Part shown: positions 7,141-15,692 of the stretch, piece after piece
Layout of the letters: each line of letters begins with the position of its first letter
How positions within the stretch are numbered: the first letter of the stretch is position 1
DNA from: SIG701 sp045544955
Lineage (GTDB): Bacteria > Bacillota > Clostridia > Oscillospirales > CAG-272
Direction of reading: 5' to 3'
DNA length: 27,649 nucleotides
Assembly: GCA_045544955.1 (NCBI GenBank)
Contig: JAZPZY010000044.1
Location: forward strand, 1 to 27,649
Notes under the pieces: generated by a model
Seen by the model: only the letters and a program-made list of their open reading frames with translations
What the model was told of the DNA's origin: nothing
Database searches by the model: none
Position numbers and translations under genes: made by a program

Positions 7141-8547
7141 ATGGTATTTTCAAGTCTGGAGTTTCTCTTTCTGTATTTTGCGGCGGTGCTGATCCTCTAT
7201 TTTGCCACCCCCGTGAAATACCGCAACTGGACGCTGTTTCTCGTCAGCCTTCTGTTTTACGGTTGGGGAGAGCCCCGGTACGTTCTGCTGATGCTTCTCA
7301 CCATTGCCGCCGACTACGGATTCGGACTTTTGGTGGGGCGGTACCGGGAACGCCGGGTGCGGCTTACGAAATGGATCCTTGCCGCCGCCGTGGCCGCCAA
7401 TCTTCTCATTTTAGGTTATTTCAAGTATTACAATTTCTTTATTGATTCCGTCACCGCCGTCACGGGGATCCCCCTCAAAGCGGCAGAGATCGCTCTGCCC
7501 GTGGGCATCTCGTTCTACACCTTTCAGGCTCTCTCCTACGTGATCGACGTATACCGGGCGGACGCGCCGCCACAGCGGGATTTCGTGGCATTCGGCACGT
7601 ACGTGACGCTGTTTCCCCAGTTGATTGCCGGTCCCATCGTCCGCTACAAGGACGTGGACGATCAGCTCCGCGTGCGTACCCATTCCGTTTCCCTTTTCGC
7701 CTCCGGCGTGCGGACGTTCACTGCCGGTCTTGCGAAAAAGGTGCTTCTGGCCAACGCAGCGGGGGAGATCTGGGCGGATATTTCCGCCGCCCCGGAGGTG
7801 TCCGTGCTCTCGGCGTGGCTGGGGATCCTGCTTTACACGTTTCAGATCTATTTTGATTTCTCCGGCTATTCCGACATGGCCATCGGCCTTGGCAAAATGA
7901 TGGGCTTCTCCTTTAAGGAGAACTTCTACTACCCCTACACGGCCGTATCCGTTACGGATTTCTGGCGGCGGTGGCACATCTCCCTCTCCACCTGGTTCCG
8001 GGAATACGTATACATTCCTCTCGGGGGCAACCGCTGCGGGAAAGGACGGCAGATGTTCAATCTTCTCGTAGTGTGGCTGTGCACCGGCTTCTGGCACGGG
8101 GCGTCCTGGAACTTCGTTTTGTGGGGGCTGTACTACTTTATTCTGCAGGCTATGGAAAAGCTGTTCCTTGGAAAGATCCTTCAAAAGCTGCCCCGGTTTA
8201 TGGGGCGGATCTACACCGGGATCGCGGTGGTATTCGGCTGGCTTTTGTTCGTGTTTGAGGATTTCTCCCTGGGGCTTCGGTATCTTTGCGCTCTGTTCGG
8301 CGGCGGACACGCCGTAGGGCTTTACGACGGGGCGGGACTGCTCACGCTGTCCTCGGCGGCCGTACTGCTTATTATTATGGCGGTGGCTGCCACGCCGTAC
8401 CCGAAGAATCTGTTTTACAAGCTGTGGGAGAAAGCAGACGGCATCACCCGGACGGTATCCACGGTGCTGTGTGCCGCGGGGCTTCTGCTGTCCGTGTCCG
8501 CACTGGTCAATTCTTCGTTCAATCCCTTTCTGTATTTCCGGTTTTAA
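7141..8547 (+). CDS. MBOAT-family O-acyltransferase (AlgI/PatA-like)
   Basis: 468 residues with about ten membrane segments. The opening MVFSS is characteristic of AlgI-like MBOAT proteins and fixes the start at ATG 7141, although only a weak GGATAA precedes it. Conserved landmarks are DFSGYSDMAIGLGKMMGF, FWRRWHISLSTWFREY with His279, and GFWHGASWNF with His319, the invariant MBOAT histidine. These proteins pass acetyl or other acyl groups across the membrane for O-acylation of exopolysaccharide, cell wall or teichoic polymers. The next gene, whose ribosome binding site overlaps this stop, encodes an AlgX/DHHW-like extracellular partner, which supports polysaccharide O-acylation. The polymer is unknown. 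Confidence 0.93.
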   Translation: MVFSSLEFLFLYFAAVLILYFATPVKYRNWTLFLVSLLFYGWGEPRYVLLMLLTIAADYGFGLLVGRYRERRVRLTKWILAAAVAANLLILGYFKYYNFFIDSVTAVTGIPLKAAEIALPVGISFYTFQALSYVIDVYRADAPPQRDFVAFGTYVTLFPQLIAGPIVRYKDVDDQLRVRTHSVSLFASGVRTFTAGLAKKVLLANAAGEIWADISAAPEVSVLSAWLGILLYTFQIYFDFSGYSDMAIGLGKMMGFSFKENFYYPYTAVSVTDFWRRWHISLSTWFREYVYIPLGGNRCGKGRQMFNLLVVWLCTGFWHGASWNFVLWGLYYFILQAMEKLFLGKILQKLPRFMGRIYTGIAVVFGWLLFVFEDFSLGLRYLCALFGGGHAVGLYDGAGLLTLSSAAVLLIIMAVAATPYPKNLFYKLWEKADGITRTVSTVLCAAGLLLSVSALVNSSFNPFLYFRF

Positions 8548-8561
8548 GGAGGTGAGGTACC

Positions 8562-9794
8562 GTGTCTGATGAAAAAAAGCCTGTAAAACAGCACGAAGCG
8601 GATGAGACCGCCGCACGGCGGCTTTCCTTGCAGCTGACCTCCTCCCGGGGGACGAAAGCCGGGGACGGGGCGCTTACGGCGTTGTTTCTTGCGGTGATCT
8701 TCCTCTTTGCCGCTCTGTTCTGGATCCTCCCCGACCGTGCGGTCTCCGAAAGAGAAAACCGCGCGCTGGCCTCCCTTCCCGTCCTTTCGGCAAAGAGCGT
8801 CCTGGACGGCGATTTTTCAAAGGACGTTGCCGAGTACATGGCGGATCAGTTCCCCTTTCGGGATTTCTTCGTATCGGTGAACGCTTTGTGGGATCGGATG
8901 CTTCTCAGGGGCGGGCACAACGGGATCCTCTTCGGTGAGGGGGGCGTTTTGATCCCCAGAGAGGATCTGCCGGATCTTACCAATCTTCAGAAAAACGCGG
9001 ATGCCATGCGCGCGTTTTCCGCCTATGCGGAAAAGCGGGGCATCCCATCCCTTACCGCCGTGACCGGGCGGACGGCAGACGTGCTTTCCCACACCCTGCC
9101 GGATTACTACGGTGAGGCGTACAGCGACCGGCTGTGGCAGGCGATCCGGGAGGCGGACGGGGACGCGCTTCTTCTGCGGGATCCGCTCCGTGACCGGGCC
9201 GAGGCCGGGCAATACGTATACTACCGGACGGACCATCACTGGACGAGCCTTGGTGCCTTCTACGGGGCGGCGGATATCCTTTCGGCGCTCGGTCAGGAGA
9301 TCCTGCCTCCGTCGGCCTACACCCGGGAGGCAGTGAGCGACGCCTTTTACGGCACGGCCTGGTCCAAGGCAGGCGCCTTCTGGGTACAGCCGGACGTGAT
9401 GGAATTTTTCCGATACGAGGGTGACGGGGACTTTGTGACCGTGATCGAGGACGACGGCACCTCCTTTGCCGGATTCTACGATCGGTCGTACCTTGACGGG
9501 CGGGATCAGTACTCCGCCTTTCTCTCGGGAAATCACGGCCTTGTGACGGTGACGAAGAAGGCAGGTTCATCGGACCGCCCCCGGATGCTTCTCGTAAAGG
9601 ACAGCTTTGCCCACGCGGCGGTGCCTTTTCTGGCACAGGTGTACGATCTGGTGATCGTGGATCTCCGCTACTACAAGCAGGTGCCGGCAAAGCTGCTCAC
9701 CGAATACGAAATTGATCAGATTCTCTTTCTCTATAACGCCGCCACCCTCACCGACTCCGCATCCCAGCGGCTGCTGACGGTGGGGCTGGAATGA
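8562..9794 (+). CDS. DHHW-family (AlgX/AlgJ-like SGNH) acylation partner
   Basis: 410 residues. A GTG start at 8562 is supported by AAGGAGGTGAGG (8546-8557), which overlaps the preceding stop codon. A cytoplasmic tail of about 35 residues and one membrane anchor (about 36-57) precede an extracellular domain. TDHHW (Asp224, His225, His226, Trp227) is the family signature, and KDSF (Asp347, Ser348) supplies the SGNH-type serine. In AlgX and AlgJ this Ser-His-Asp set carries the acyl group that the MBOAT protein delivers. The adjacent MBOAT gene makes the two a likely two-step O-acyltransferase. Which polymer is modified cannot be told. Confidence 0.9.
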   Translation: MSDEKKPVKQHEADETAARRLSLQLTSSRGTKAGDGALTALFLAVIFLFAALFWILPDRAVSERENRALASLPVLSAKSVLDGDFSKDVAEYMADQFPFRDFFVSVNALWDRMLLRGGHNGILFGEGGVLIPREDLPDLTNLQKNADAMRAFSAYAEKRGIPSLTAVTGRTADVLSHTLPDYYGEAYSDRLWQAIREADGDALLLRDPLRDRAEAGQYVYYRTDHHWTSLGAFYGAADILSALGQEILPPSAYTREAVSDAFYGTAWSKAGAFWVQPDVMEFFRYEGDGDFVTVIEDDGTSFAGFYDRSYLDGRDQYSAFLSGNHGLVTVTKKAGSSDRPRMLLVKDSFAHAAVPFLAQVYDLVIVDLRYYKQVPAKLLTEYEIDQILFLYNAATLTDSASQRLLTVGLE

Positions 9795-9804
9795 GGGACG
9801 CGAC

Positions 9805-9865
9805 GTGGGGACTTTTTGAAAAAAGTCCCCACACCCCCAAAAACTTTTGAACTATTTATAAAATT
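9805..9865. repeat. Core-palindrome element, copy 2
   Basis: The palindrome 9805-9832 has arms GTGGGGAC and GTCCCCAC around a T-run/GA/A-run core. It starts 10 nt after the DHHW stop codon. The conserved flank ACCCCCAAAAACTTTTGAAC, then CTATTTAT, follows on the right. No U-run follows the stem, so it is not a standard intrinsic terminator. Confidence 0.85.
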
Positions 9866-9914
9866 TAGTACAGCGAAGCCTCGCTCCTAAAATTCATTTT
9901 CACTGAGGTATATC

Positions 9915-11918
9915 ATGCCAAAGAAAACACCGGAATATAACGATCAATCCATTACTATGCTGAAGGGTGCGGACCGGGTCCGCAAACGCCCGGCGGTCAT
10001 TTTCGGCTCGGATGGCCTTGAGGGCTGTGAGCACTCCTATTTTGAGATTCTCTCCAACGCCGCGGACGAGGCACGGGAAGGGCACGGCGACAAGATCGTC
10101 ACCACCGTCTTTGCCGACCGATCCATGCAGGTGGAGGACTTCGGACGGGGCGTACCGCTGGACTTTAACGAAGCGGAGGGCCGCTACAACTGGGAGCTGG
10201 TATTCTGCGAGATGTACGCCGGCGGCAAATACGACAACAACGACGCGGATGCGGCGTACAAGTTCTCCCTCGGTCTGAACGGTCTGGGTGCCTGTGCCAC
10301 CCAGTACGCCAGCGAATACATGGACGTATACTCCTATGCGAACGGCGTGATCTCCTCCATCCATTTTGAGAAGGGTGAGCCGGTATCGGAGCTTATAAAA
10401 GAGCCGATCCCCAAAAAGTCCGACCGGAAAACGGGCACCACCATCAAATGGCGTCCCGATCTGGAGGTTTTCACCGACACGGCGATCCCACGGGAATTTT
10501 TCACCGATACCTTAAAAAAGCAGGCGGTGGCAAACGCGGGCAAGACCTTCATTCTCCGCTTTGAGGAGGCGGACGGCACCTTTACGGAGGAGTCCTACCT
10601 GTACGAAAAGGGCATTATGGGCTACGTGGAAGAGGTGGCCGGCGACACCGCCATGACGGAGCCCGTGCTCTGGACCATGGAGACGAAGGGCAAGGATCGG
10701 GACGACAAGGCGGAATACCGTCTGAAGGCGGAGATCGCCTTCTGTATTTCGAACAAGGTGAATATGCTGGAATACTACCACAACTCCAGCCCCCTGGAGC
10801 ACGGCGGATCCCCGGCGGATGCGGTACGGCTTGGCTTTACCAGTGCGGTGGACAAAAAGCTGAAGGCCGCCGAAAAATACAAGAAAAACGAATCGAAGAT
10901 CCAGTTCCAGGACATTGAGGACTGTCTGATCCTGGTGACAAACAGCCTCTCCACCCAGACCTCCTACGCCAACCAGACGAAAAAGGCCATCACCAACACG
11001 TTCATCAAGGAAGCCATGACCGCGTTCATCAAGGAACAGCTGGAGATCTACTTCCTTGAGCATCCGGTGGAGGGAGAAAAGTTCCTCTCCCAGGTGCTCA
11101 TAAACAAGCGGAGCCGGGAAAGCGCGGAGAGCACCCGTCTGAATCTGAAAAAGCAGTTGTCCTCGGGCGGCGGCGATCCGGCAAAATCGGTGGAGAAGTT
11201 CGTTTCCTGCCGGTCGAAGGATCCTGCGGTTCGGGAGCTGTACATCGTGGAGGGCGACTCGGCTCTCACGTCGGTAAAGCTGGCGCGGGATGCGGAATTT
11301 CAGGCCATCATTCCCGTCCGGGGCAAGACGCTGAACTGTCTCAAAAGCACCTACGAGCGGATCTTCAAAAGCGAGATCATCGTGGATCTTCTGAAGGTGA
11401 TCGGCTGCGGCGTGGAGCTGAAGGGCAAGGTGAAGGGGGACACGGTGCCCTTTGATCTGGCCTCGCTGAAGTGGTCGAAGATCATCTTCTGCACGGATGC
11501 GGACGAGGACGGATTCCAGATCCGCACGCTGCTTCTGACCATTTTCTACCGGCTGCTGCCCACGCTGATCAAAGAGGGAAAGATCTACATTGCGGAATCG
11601 CCCCTGTTTGAGATCACAACGAAGGACGAGACGTTCTTTGCCTACAACGAGCCGGAAAAGGCAGAGATCGTTGCAAAGCTGGAGGCGGATGGCAAAAAAT
11701 ACACCCTTCAGCGGTCGAAAGGTCTGGGCGAGAACGAGCCGGAAATGATGTCGCTGACCACCATGAATCCGGCAACCCGCCGTCTGATCCGGGTGAATCC
11801 CGCCGACGCGGAGGAAACCGCACGGATCTTTGAAACTCTCCTCGGCGACGATCTCCCCGCACGCAAGGCGTTCATCTCTGCCTACGGTGCGAAATACTGG
11901 GCAGAGGCGGATATATGA
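9915..11918 (+). CDS. Divergent type IIA DNA topoisomerase B subunit
   Basis: 667 residues, GyrB/ParE length. The GHKL ATPase domain has FEILSNAADE (Glu44, Asn48), EDFGRG (Asp75) and SLGLNGLG (118-125) in place of the usual GLHGVG. The TOPRIM domain has EGDSA (Glu446) and DADED (Asp528, 530, 532), so all metal ligands are present; DADEDGFQI replaces DADVDGAHI, and EGDSALTS replaces EGDSAGGS. KGLGE occurs near the C-terminus. All catalytic residues I can place are kept, but the motifs are unlike housekeeping GyrB or ParE. I recall this divergent type from Clostridia, paired with its own A subunit. No A subunit is adjacent here. GAGG at 9905-9908 serves the start. Confidence 0.88.
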   Translation: MPKKTPEYNDQSITMLKGADRVRKRPAVIFGSDGLEGCEHSYFEILSNAADEAREGHGDKIVTTVFADRSMQVEDFGRGVPLDFNEAEGRYNWELVFCEMYAGGKYDNNDADAAYKFSLGLNGLGACATQYASEYMDVYSYANGVISSIHFEKGEPVSELIKEPIPKKSDRKTGTTIKWRPDLEVFTDTAIPREFFTDTLKKQAVANAGKTFILRFEEADGTFTEESYLYEKGIMGYVEEVAGDTAMTEPVLWTMETKGKDRDDKAEYRLKAEIAFCISNKVNMLEYYHNSSPLEHGGSPADAVRLGFTSAVDKKLKAAEKYKKNESKIQFQDIEDCLILVTNSLSTQTSYANQTKKAITNTFIKEAMTAFIKEQLEIYFLEHPVEGEKFLSQVLINKRSRESAESTRLNLKKQLSSGGGDPAKSVEKFVSCRSKDPAVRELYIVEGDSALTSVKLARDAEFQAIIPVRGKTLNCLKSTYERIFKSEIIVDLLKVIGCGVELKGKVKGDTVPFDLASLKWSKIIFCTDADEDGFQIRTLLLTIFYRLLPTLIKEGKIYIAESPLFEITTKDETFFAYNEPEKAEIVAKLEADGKKYTLQRSKGLGENEPEMMSLTTMNPATRRLIRVNPADAEETARIFETLLGDDLPARKAFISAYGAKYWAEADI

Positions 11919-11931
11919 TAGGGGGAGGACG

Positions 11932-11990
11932 CGGGGAAACCCTTTTTGCAAAAAGGGTTTCCCCGTACCCCTTCCCAAAAACCTTTTAAA
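11932..11990. repeat. Core-palindrome element, copy 3
   Basis: The palindrome 11932-11965 is perfect over 34 bp (left arm CGGGGAAACCC, core TTTTTGCAAAAA). It starts 13 nt after the topoisomerase stop. The conserved flank TACCCCTTCCCAAAAACC follows directly on the right. Confidence 0.9.
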
Positions 11991-12106
11991 AAGGGCATAA
12001 CAAGCAAACACCGCCTTCTCCCCCGCCGCAGGCGAGGCAATAAAAACAAAAAATTCCTGGTATTCATCCGTAGAAAAACAAGCGAAAAATATATTTATAT
12101 CCCCCC

Positions 12107-12120
12107 AAAGGAGGTGATCC
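12107..12120 (+). promoter_or_regulatory. Extended Shine-Dalgarno sequence
   Basis: AAAGGAGGTGATCC is complementary over all 14 bases to the bacterial 16S rRNA 3' end (GGAUCACCUCCUUU). AGGAGG lies 7 nt before ATG 12122, which fixes that start. Such a long match is rare. Confidence 0.85.
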
Positions 12121-12121
12121 C

Positions 12122-13741
12122 ATGCCTGCCCGTTCCCCCATCCGCCGGTTTCCGGCGTCGCCCTTTCTTCCGGCAGCGATCCTGTTCGCCCTTGTCATGA
12201 TCCTGCGGGCGTGCTTTTCGGGTATCTCCTACGAGCCTATTCTGGACGATTCCATTCAGTACGTGAGCTACGGAAACGCCGATCCCTTTTTGCTGATTGC
12301 GGAGGAGGGGCTGTTTTCCTCCCGGCCTTTGGCGGCTATTGTGGATCTGTTCCTCCTCGCGCCCATGCGGGACTGTCTGATTCTGCCGGTGCTGGTGATC
12401 TCCGCCCTGCACGGCGTGGCGGCGGCCATTTTCGCCCGTTTGTTCGAAAAATATTTCCACACGGGTGCCATCTTCCCGGTGGTATACGCCCTTTTGCCGC
12501 TGGGCGTGGAGGGGACGTTCTGGCTGTCCGCCTCCTCCCGGATCGCGGTGGGGCTGTTTTTCACCGCACTGACAGCGTATTTCTTTGACCGATTTCTGGA
12601 AAGCGGATGCATCCGGCACGCTGTGGGCTTTATTCTGTTTGAGGCTTTGGCCTTCTTCCTCTACGAGCAGGTGCTGGTAGTCGCTTTTACCCTGACCGTT
12701 CTTCTGTTTTTCCGCCACCGGGGGAACAAGCGGGCGTATCTTGCGTTTGCATCCCTTGTGACGCTGGCCGCATACGCCGTCTTTACCGCCGCAAACAGGG
12801 CGGAGGGGGCGCTGGCCGCACGGATGGAGATTCTTCTGCCCACCACACGCTACTGGTGGGACACTTTTCTGCCGAATCTTTTGGGGCAGATGTGGGACGT
12901 TTTCTTCCGGGGCGGTTTTCGGACGCTCTTTGCGGGATGCATCCGGGGCGTCCGGCTCGCCGTATCGGACGGGGGCGGTATTCTCTTTCTCACGCTGGCA
13001 CTGCTTGCGTCGGCGGGCTGGTTCTTTCTCACAAAGCCCCGGAGCGGGCGGAACGTGGTGGCACTGTCCGGCTCCGGCGGTGCACTCATCTGGGGGATCC
13101 TTCTCACCGTCGCCCCGGTGACGCCCTTTTTCCTTATTGCCAATCCGTATTTCCCCATGCGGGCGGCGGTCTGCTCCTTTATCGGGCTTGGGCTGCTGGT
13201 TGATCTGCTTCTCCGCGGGATGTTCCGCAGCGGACGGATATTCCGGGCGATCTCGGCCGTTCTTCTGTTTGTATTTCTTCTGGCCGGCGGCTCGGAGGTG
13301 CATGATTACAAGAAAGCGGCGGCCGTGGACACGGCCATCGCCGAAGAGATCCTCGCCCACGAGGCGGAGATGTCCGGCGTGGTTGGCATTTTCGGCGTGC
13401 AGGCCTATCCCGTGCCGGAGCAGAACTTCCCCTATCAGGAGCACGTGATCAGTGCGGCGGCGGCTGAATGGTCGCTGTTCGGCAAGATCACGGCGGTGAA
13501 GGGCGAAAATCCCGCCGTCACCGTGGTGCCGCTGACCGCAGACGGCACGGAGCTGTATCGGGACTGGAACCGGGACGCAAAGCGGCTGACTCGCTTTTCC
13601 CAGATCTGGCTGTGGGAAAACGGTGCCCTCTCGCCCCTCGCCGCCGAACAGGTGGGAGAATACGACTTCGATCTCTACCGCATGGACGGCTCCCTGTACG
13701 CCCGGGTACGCGAGACAGACGGGATAGGGAGAATTGAATAA
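12122..13741 (+). CDS. Polytopic membrane protein, GT-C glycosyltransferase-like
   Basis: 539 residues. I do not recognise a named family. There are about ten hydrophobic segments between 15 and 420, then a soluble C-terminal region of about 120 residues. The first predicted extracytoplasmic loop contains EPILDDSIQY (Asp42, Asp43), an acidic pair in the position where GT-C glycosyltransferases carry their catalytic carboxylates; that supports a lipid-linked sugar transferase but does not prove it. The start is fixed by a 14-base Shine-Dalgarno match. It stands alone between two palindromic elements and converges with tcdA. An unrelated membrane protein remains possible. Confidence 0.6.
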   Translation: MPARSPIRRFPASPFLPAAILFALVMILRACFSGISYEPILDDSIQYVSYGNADPFLLIAEEGLFSSRPLAAIVDLFLLAPMRDCLILPVLVISALHGVAAAIFARLFEKYFHTGAIFPVVYALLPLGVEGTFWLSASSRIAVGLFFTALTAYFFDRFLESGCIRHAVGFILFEALAFFLYEQVLVVAFTLTVLLFFRHRGNKRAYLAFASLVTLAAYAVFTAANRAEGALAARMEILLPTTRYWWDTFLPNLLGQMWDVFFRGGFRTLFAGCIRGVRLAVSDGGGILFLTLALLASAGWFFLTKPRSGRNVVALSGSGGALIWGILLTVAPVTPFFLIANPYFPMRAAVCSFIGLGLLVDLLLRGMFRSGRIFRAISAVLLFVFLLAGGSEVHDYKKAAAVDTAIAEEILAHEAEMSGVVGIFGVQAYPVPEQNFPYQEHVISAAAAEWSLFGKITAVKGENPAVTVVPLTADGTELYRDWNRDAKRLTRFSQIWLWENGALSPLAAEQVGEYDFDLYRMDGSLYARVRETDGIGRIE

Positions 13742-13753
13742 GGGACAAGAGGC

Positions 13754-13817
13754 GGAGAACCCTTTTTGCAAAAAGGCTTCTCCCGACCTCTCCCAAAAAC
13801 CTTTGAACTATATATAA
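13754..13817. repeat. Core-palindrome element, copy 4
   Basis: The palindrome 13754-13783 has arms GGAGAA and TTCTCC around CCTTTTTGCAAAAAGG, with one C-C mismatch between arm and core. It starts 12 nt after the stop of the membrane protein gene. The flank ACCTCTCCCAAAAACC, then TTTGAACTATATATA, follows. It forms the left half of a mirror-image island with copy 5. Confidence 0.85.
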
Positions 13818-13819
13818 AA

Positions 13820-13865
13820 ATACAGTCTGTGCGATGGAATGATGCACAGACTGTATCTGTTTTTT
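13820..13865. terminator. Bidirectional terminator hairpin between convergent genes
   Basis: TACAGTCTGTGC (13821-13832) and its complement (13844-13855) form a 12-bp stem, extended by one A-T pair, over an 11-base loop. On the plus strand a six-base T-run begins at 13860; on the minus strand a T-run directly follows the stem. It lies midway between two convergent genes and can end both transcripts. A homologous hairpin in the opposite orientation occurs at 23355-23389. Confidence 0.75.
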
Positions 13866-13871
13866 CAGTGT

Positions 13872-13920
13872 AAAGGTTTTTGCGGGGGTTTGGGGGTGCT
13901 TTTTGCAAAAAGCACCCCCA
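13872..13920. repeat. Core-palindrome element, copy 5 (reverse orientation)
   Basis: The perfect 30-bp palindrome 13891-13920 has left arm TGGGGGTGC and a TTTTTGCAAAAA core. Its conserved flank lies on the left, reversed (AAAGGTTTTTGCGGGGG). The palindrome ends 8 nt from the tcdA stop codon. The 49 bases match copy 7 (16665-16713) with a single difference. Confidence 0.9.
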
Positions 13921-13928
13921 TCGTACTC

Positions 13929-14630
13929 CTATTCTATTATCCCCCGTATGATCTCTCCGGCCATGACGAGGCCGGCGGCACCGGGGACGAAGGAGATACT
14001 GGCGGGCACCCGGCGGCGTGGTCCGTCGTTCGGCATGCCGGCGGTGAGTGGCTCCTCCTCGGAATAAACCGCTTTCACGCCCGTAATACCCCGGATCTTC
14101 AGCTCCCGGCGCATCACCCGTGCCAGGGGGCAGACGGAGGTCTTCTCTATATCCGCCACCCGGAACATCTCCGGGTGCATTTTATTGCCCGTGCCCATGC
14201 AGGTGATCACCGGCACGCCGTGGGCTTTCGCCCGTTCGATGATGGCGATCTTTGCCGCCACCGTATCCACTGCGTCCGCCGCATAGGACAGCCCCTGAAA
14301 GGGCACCGCGTCCGCGTTCTCCGGCAGGTAGAACAGATCAAACGTCAAAACCGTGCAGTCCGGGGCGATCTTTTCGATCCGTGCCCGTGCCGCATCCACC
14401 TTCCGCATACCGACCGTGGTCACGTCCGCGATCAGCTGGCGGTTCATATTGGACACGGCCACCTCATCCCCGTCGATGAGCAGAAGTTTGCCCACGCCGG
14501 CACGGGCCAATGCCTCCGCCACGTAGCTTCCCACGCCGCCAAGGCCGAACACGGCCACGGATGCGCGCTTCAGCCGGGACACGGCTTCCTCACCGATGAG
14601 ACCTTCGGTGCGTGTGTATCGGTCGTCCAT
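13929..14630 (-). CDS. tcdA: tRNA threonylcarbamoyladenosine dehydratase TcdA
   Basis: 233 residues from ATG 14630; an ATG at 14636 overlaps the mnmA stop, but GGAGG is 7 nt from the inner ATG and only about 1 nt from the outer one. TcdA is an E1-like enzyme that cyclises t6A37 of tRNAs to ct6A using ATP. The nucleotide-binding GLGGVG (29-34), Asp53 and the NMNRQ segment (61-65) are typical of ThiF/MoeB-like enzymes. It has the compact TcdA length and no zinc-binding CxxC pairs. It directly follows mnmA, another tRNA modification gene. Some databases call the family generic ThiF, but the CMGTGNK segment fits TcdA. Confidence 0.9.
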   Translation of the reverse strand: MDDRYTRTEGLIGEEAVSRLKRASVAVFGLGGVGSYVAEALARAGVGKLLLIDGDEVAVSNMNRQLIADVTTVGMRKVDAARARIEKIAPDCTVLTFDLFYLPENADAVPFQGLSYAADAVDTVAAKIAIIERAKAHGVPVITCMGTGNKMHPEMFRVADIEKTSVCPLARVMRRELKIRGITGVKAVYSEEEPLTAGMPNDGPRRRVPASISFVPGAAGLVMAGEIIRGIIE

Positions 14631-14632
14631 AC

Positions 14633-15673
14633 TCATTCCTCCCAATTCTCGATAATACCGCCGGCCAGCACCAGATCCCCGTCGTACAGCACGAGAGACT
14701 GTCCGGCGGCGGGGGCACGCACCGGCTCCGTGAGACGGACGGTGAGCCGATCCCCCTCCGTCCACGCCTCGCAGGGATGCTCCGCTCTGGTATAGCGGAG
14801 CTTTACGGTGCATTTCCGCGGTGCGGCAAGATCCCCCGGCACGGCGGCGAGATAATTCACGCCCGATGCGTGCACGGTGCGTGCGTGGGGATCCTTCGGG
14901 GAGAGGACGGTGCGGTTCTCCGGGGCGATCTTCCCGGTGACGTACATATACTGGCCGAGGGCGATGCCCAGTCCCCGCCGCTGGCCGATCGTATAGCAGG
15001 CCTGGTTTCTCGCTTTTCCCAGCACCTTGCCGCACGGATCGGTAAACACGCCGTCGGGCAGGGGCACGCCGGCGTCCGTCAGATAGGCTGTATAATCCCC
15101 GTCCGGGATAAAGCAGATGTCCTGGGATTCCTTGGATCCGGCGGCGGGCAGATTCTCCGCACGGGCGATTTCGCGGATCTCGGCTTTCGTATACTCGCCC
15201 AAAGGGAGAACGAGCCGGGACAAGACGGACTGGGGCAGGCCCCAGAGCATATAGGTCTGATCCTTCAGGGGATCGGCGGCACGCGCCACGGTATACCGAT
15301 TGCCGCAGGGGACGATCCGGGCGTAGTGCCCGGTGGCCACGGCATGGATGCCCATGGAATCGGCCTGTTTCAGGAGAAAGGGGAATTTCACGGTGCGGTT
15401 GCAGGTGACGCAGGGGTTGGGCGTACGCCCGGACCTATACTCGCTTATGAAATCGGCGATAACCGTTCGGCAGAACTCGCCGGTGACGTCTGCGGCACAA
15501 AAGGGGATGCCCATGGCCTCTGCCACGGCCCGGGCACGCACGGTGGGATCCTCGCCGCCCGGGGTTTCGTGCATTCGGAAGCACACACCGCTGACGTCGT
15601 ATCCGGCACGGCGGAGAAGATACGCCGCCGCCGCCGAATCCACGCCGCCGCTTAAAGCTGTGAGAATTTTCAT
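14633..15673 (-). CDS. mnmA: tRNA-specific 2-thiouridylase MnmA
   Basis: 346 residues. It makes the s2U34 thiolation of Lys, Glu and Gln tRNAs with ATP and a persulfide donor. The PP-loop SGGVDS (8-13) binds ATP. Cys91 in NPCVTCNRTVKF and Cys187 in SQDICFI match the catalytic pair of the family. ATG 15673 is preceded by AAAGGA, whereas an in-frame ATG at 15739 would add 22 residues encoded by a palindromic repeat and is rejected. The stop overlaps the outer tcdA ATG in an ATGA. Core-palindrome copy 6 lies 19 nt upstream of the start. Confidence 0.96.
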   Translation of the reverse strand: MKILTALSGGVDSAAAAYLLRRAGYDVSGVCFRMHETPGGEDPTVRARAVAEAMGIPFCAADVTGEFCRTVIADFISEYRSGRTPNPCVTCNRTVKFPFLLKQADSMGIHAVATGHYARIVPCGNRYTVARAADPLKDQTYMLWGLPQSVLSRLVLPLGEYTKAEIREIARAENLPAAGSKESQDICFIPDGDYTAYLTDAGVPLPDGVFTDPCGKVLGKARNQACYTIGQRRGLGIALGQYMYVTGKIAPENRTVLSPKDPHARTVHASGVNYLAAVPGDLAAPRKCTVKLRYTRAEHPCEAWTEGDRLTVRLTEPVRAPAAGQSLVLYDGDLVLAGGIIENWEE

Positions 15674-15692
15674 AGATGGTCCTTTCTTAAGG

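Noticed and set aside
7104..7445. Small frame with AAGGGG before its ATG at the start of the acyltransferase gene
   Set aside because: Its product lacks any family signature and overlaps the MBOAT gene, whose MVFSS start is characteristic. The ribosome binding site may be coincidental.
9805..9832. Core palindromes as ordinary intrinsic terminators
   Set aside because: The T-run lies in the stem core and the sequence after the stem is C- and A-rich on the gene's strand, so the defining U-tract is missing.
11946..12200. Small frame running out of palindrome copy 3
   Set aside because: It is translated repeat sequence followed by out-of-frame reading of the membrane protein gene.
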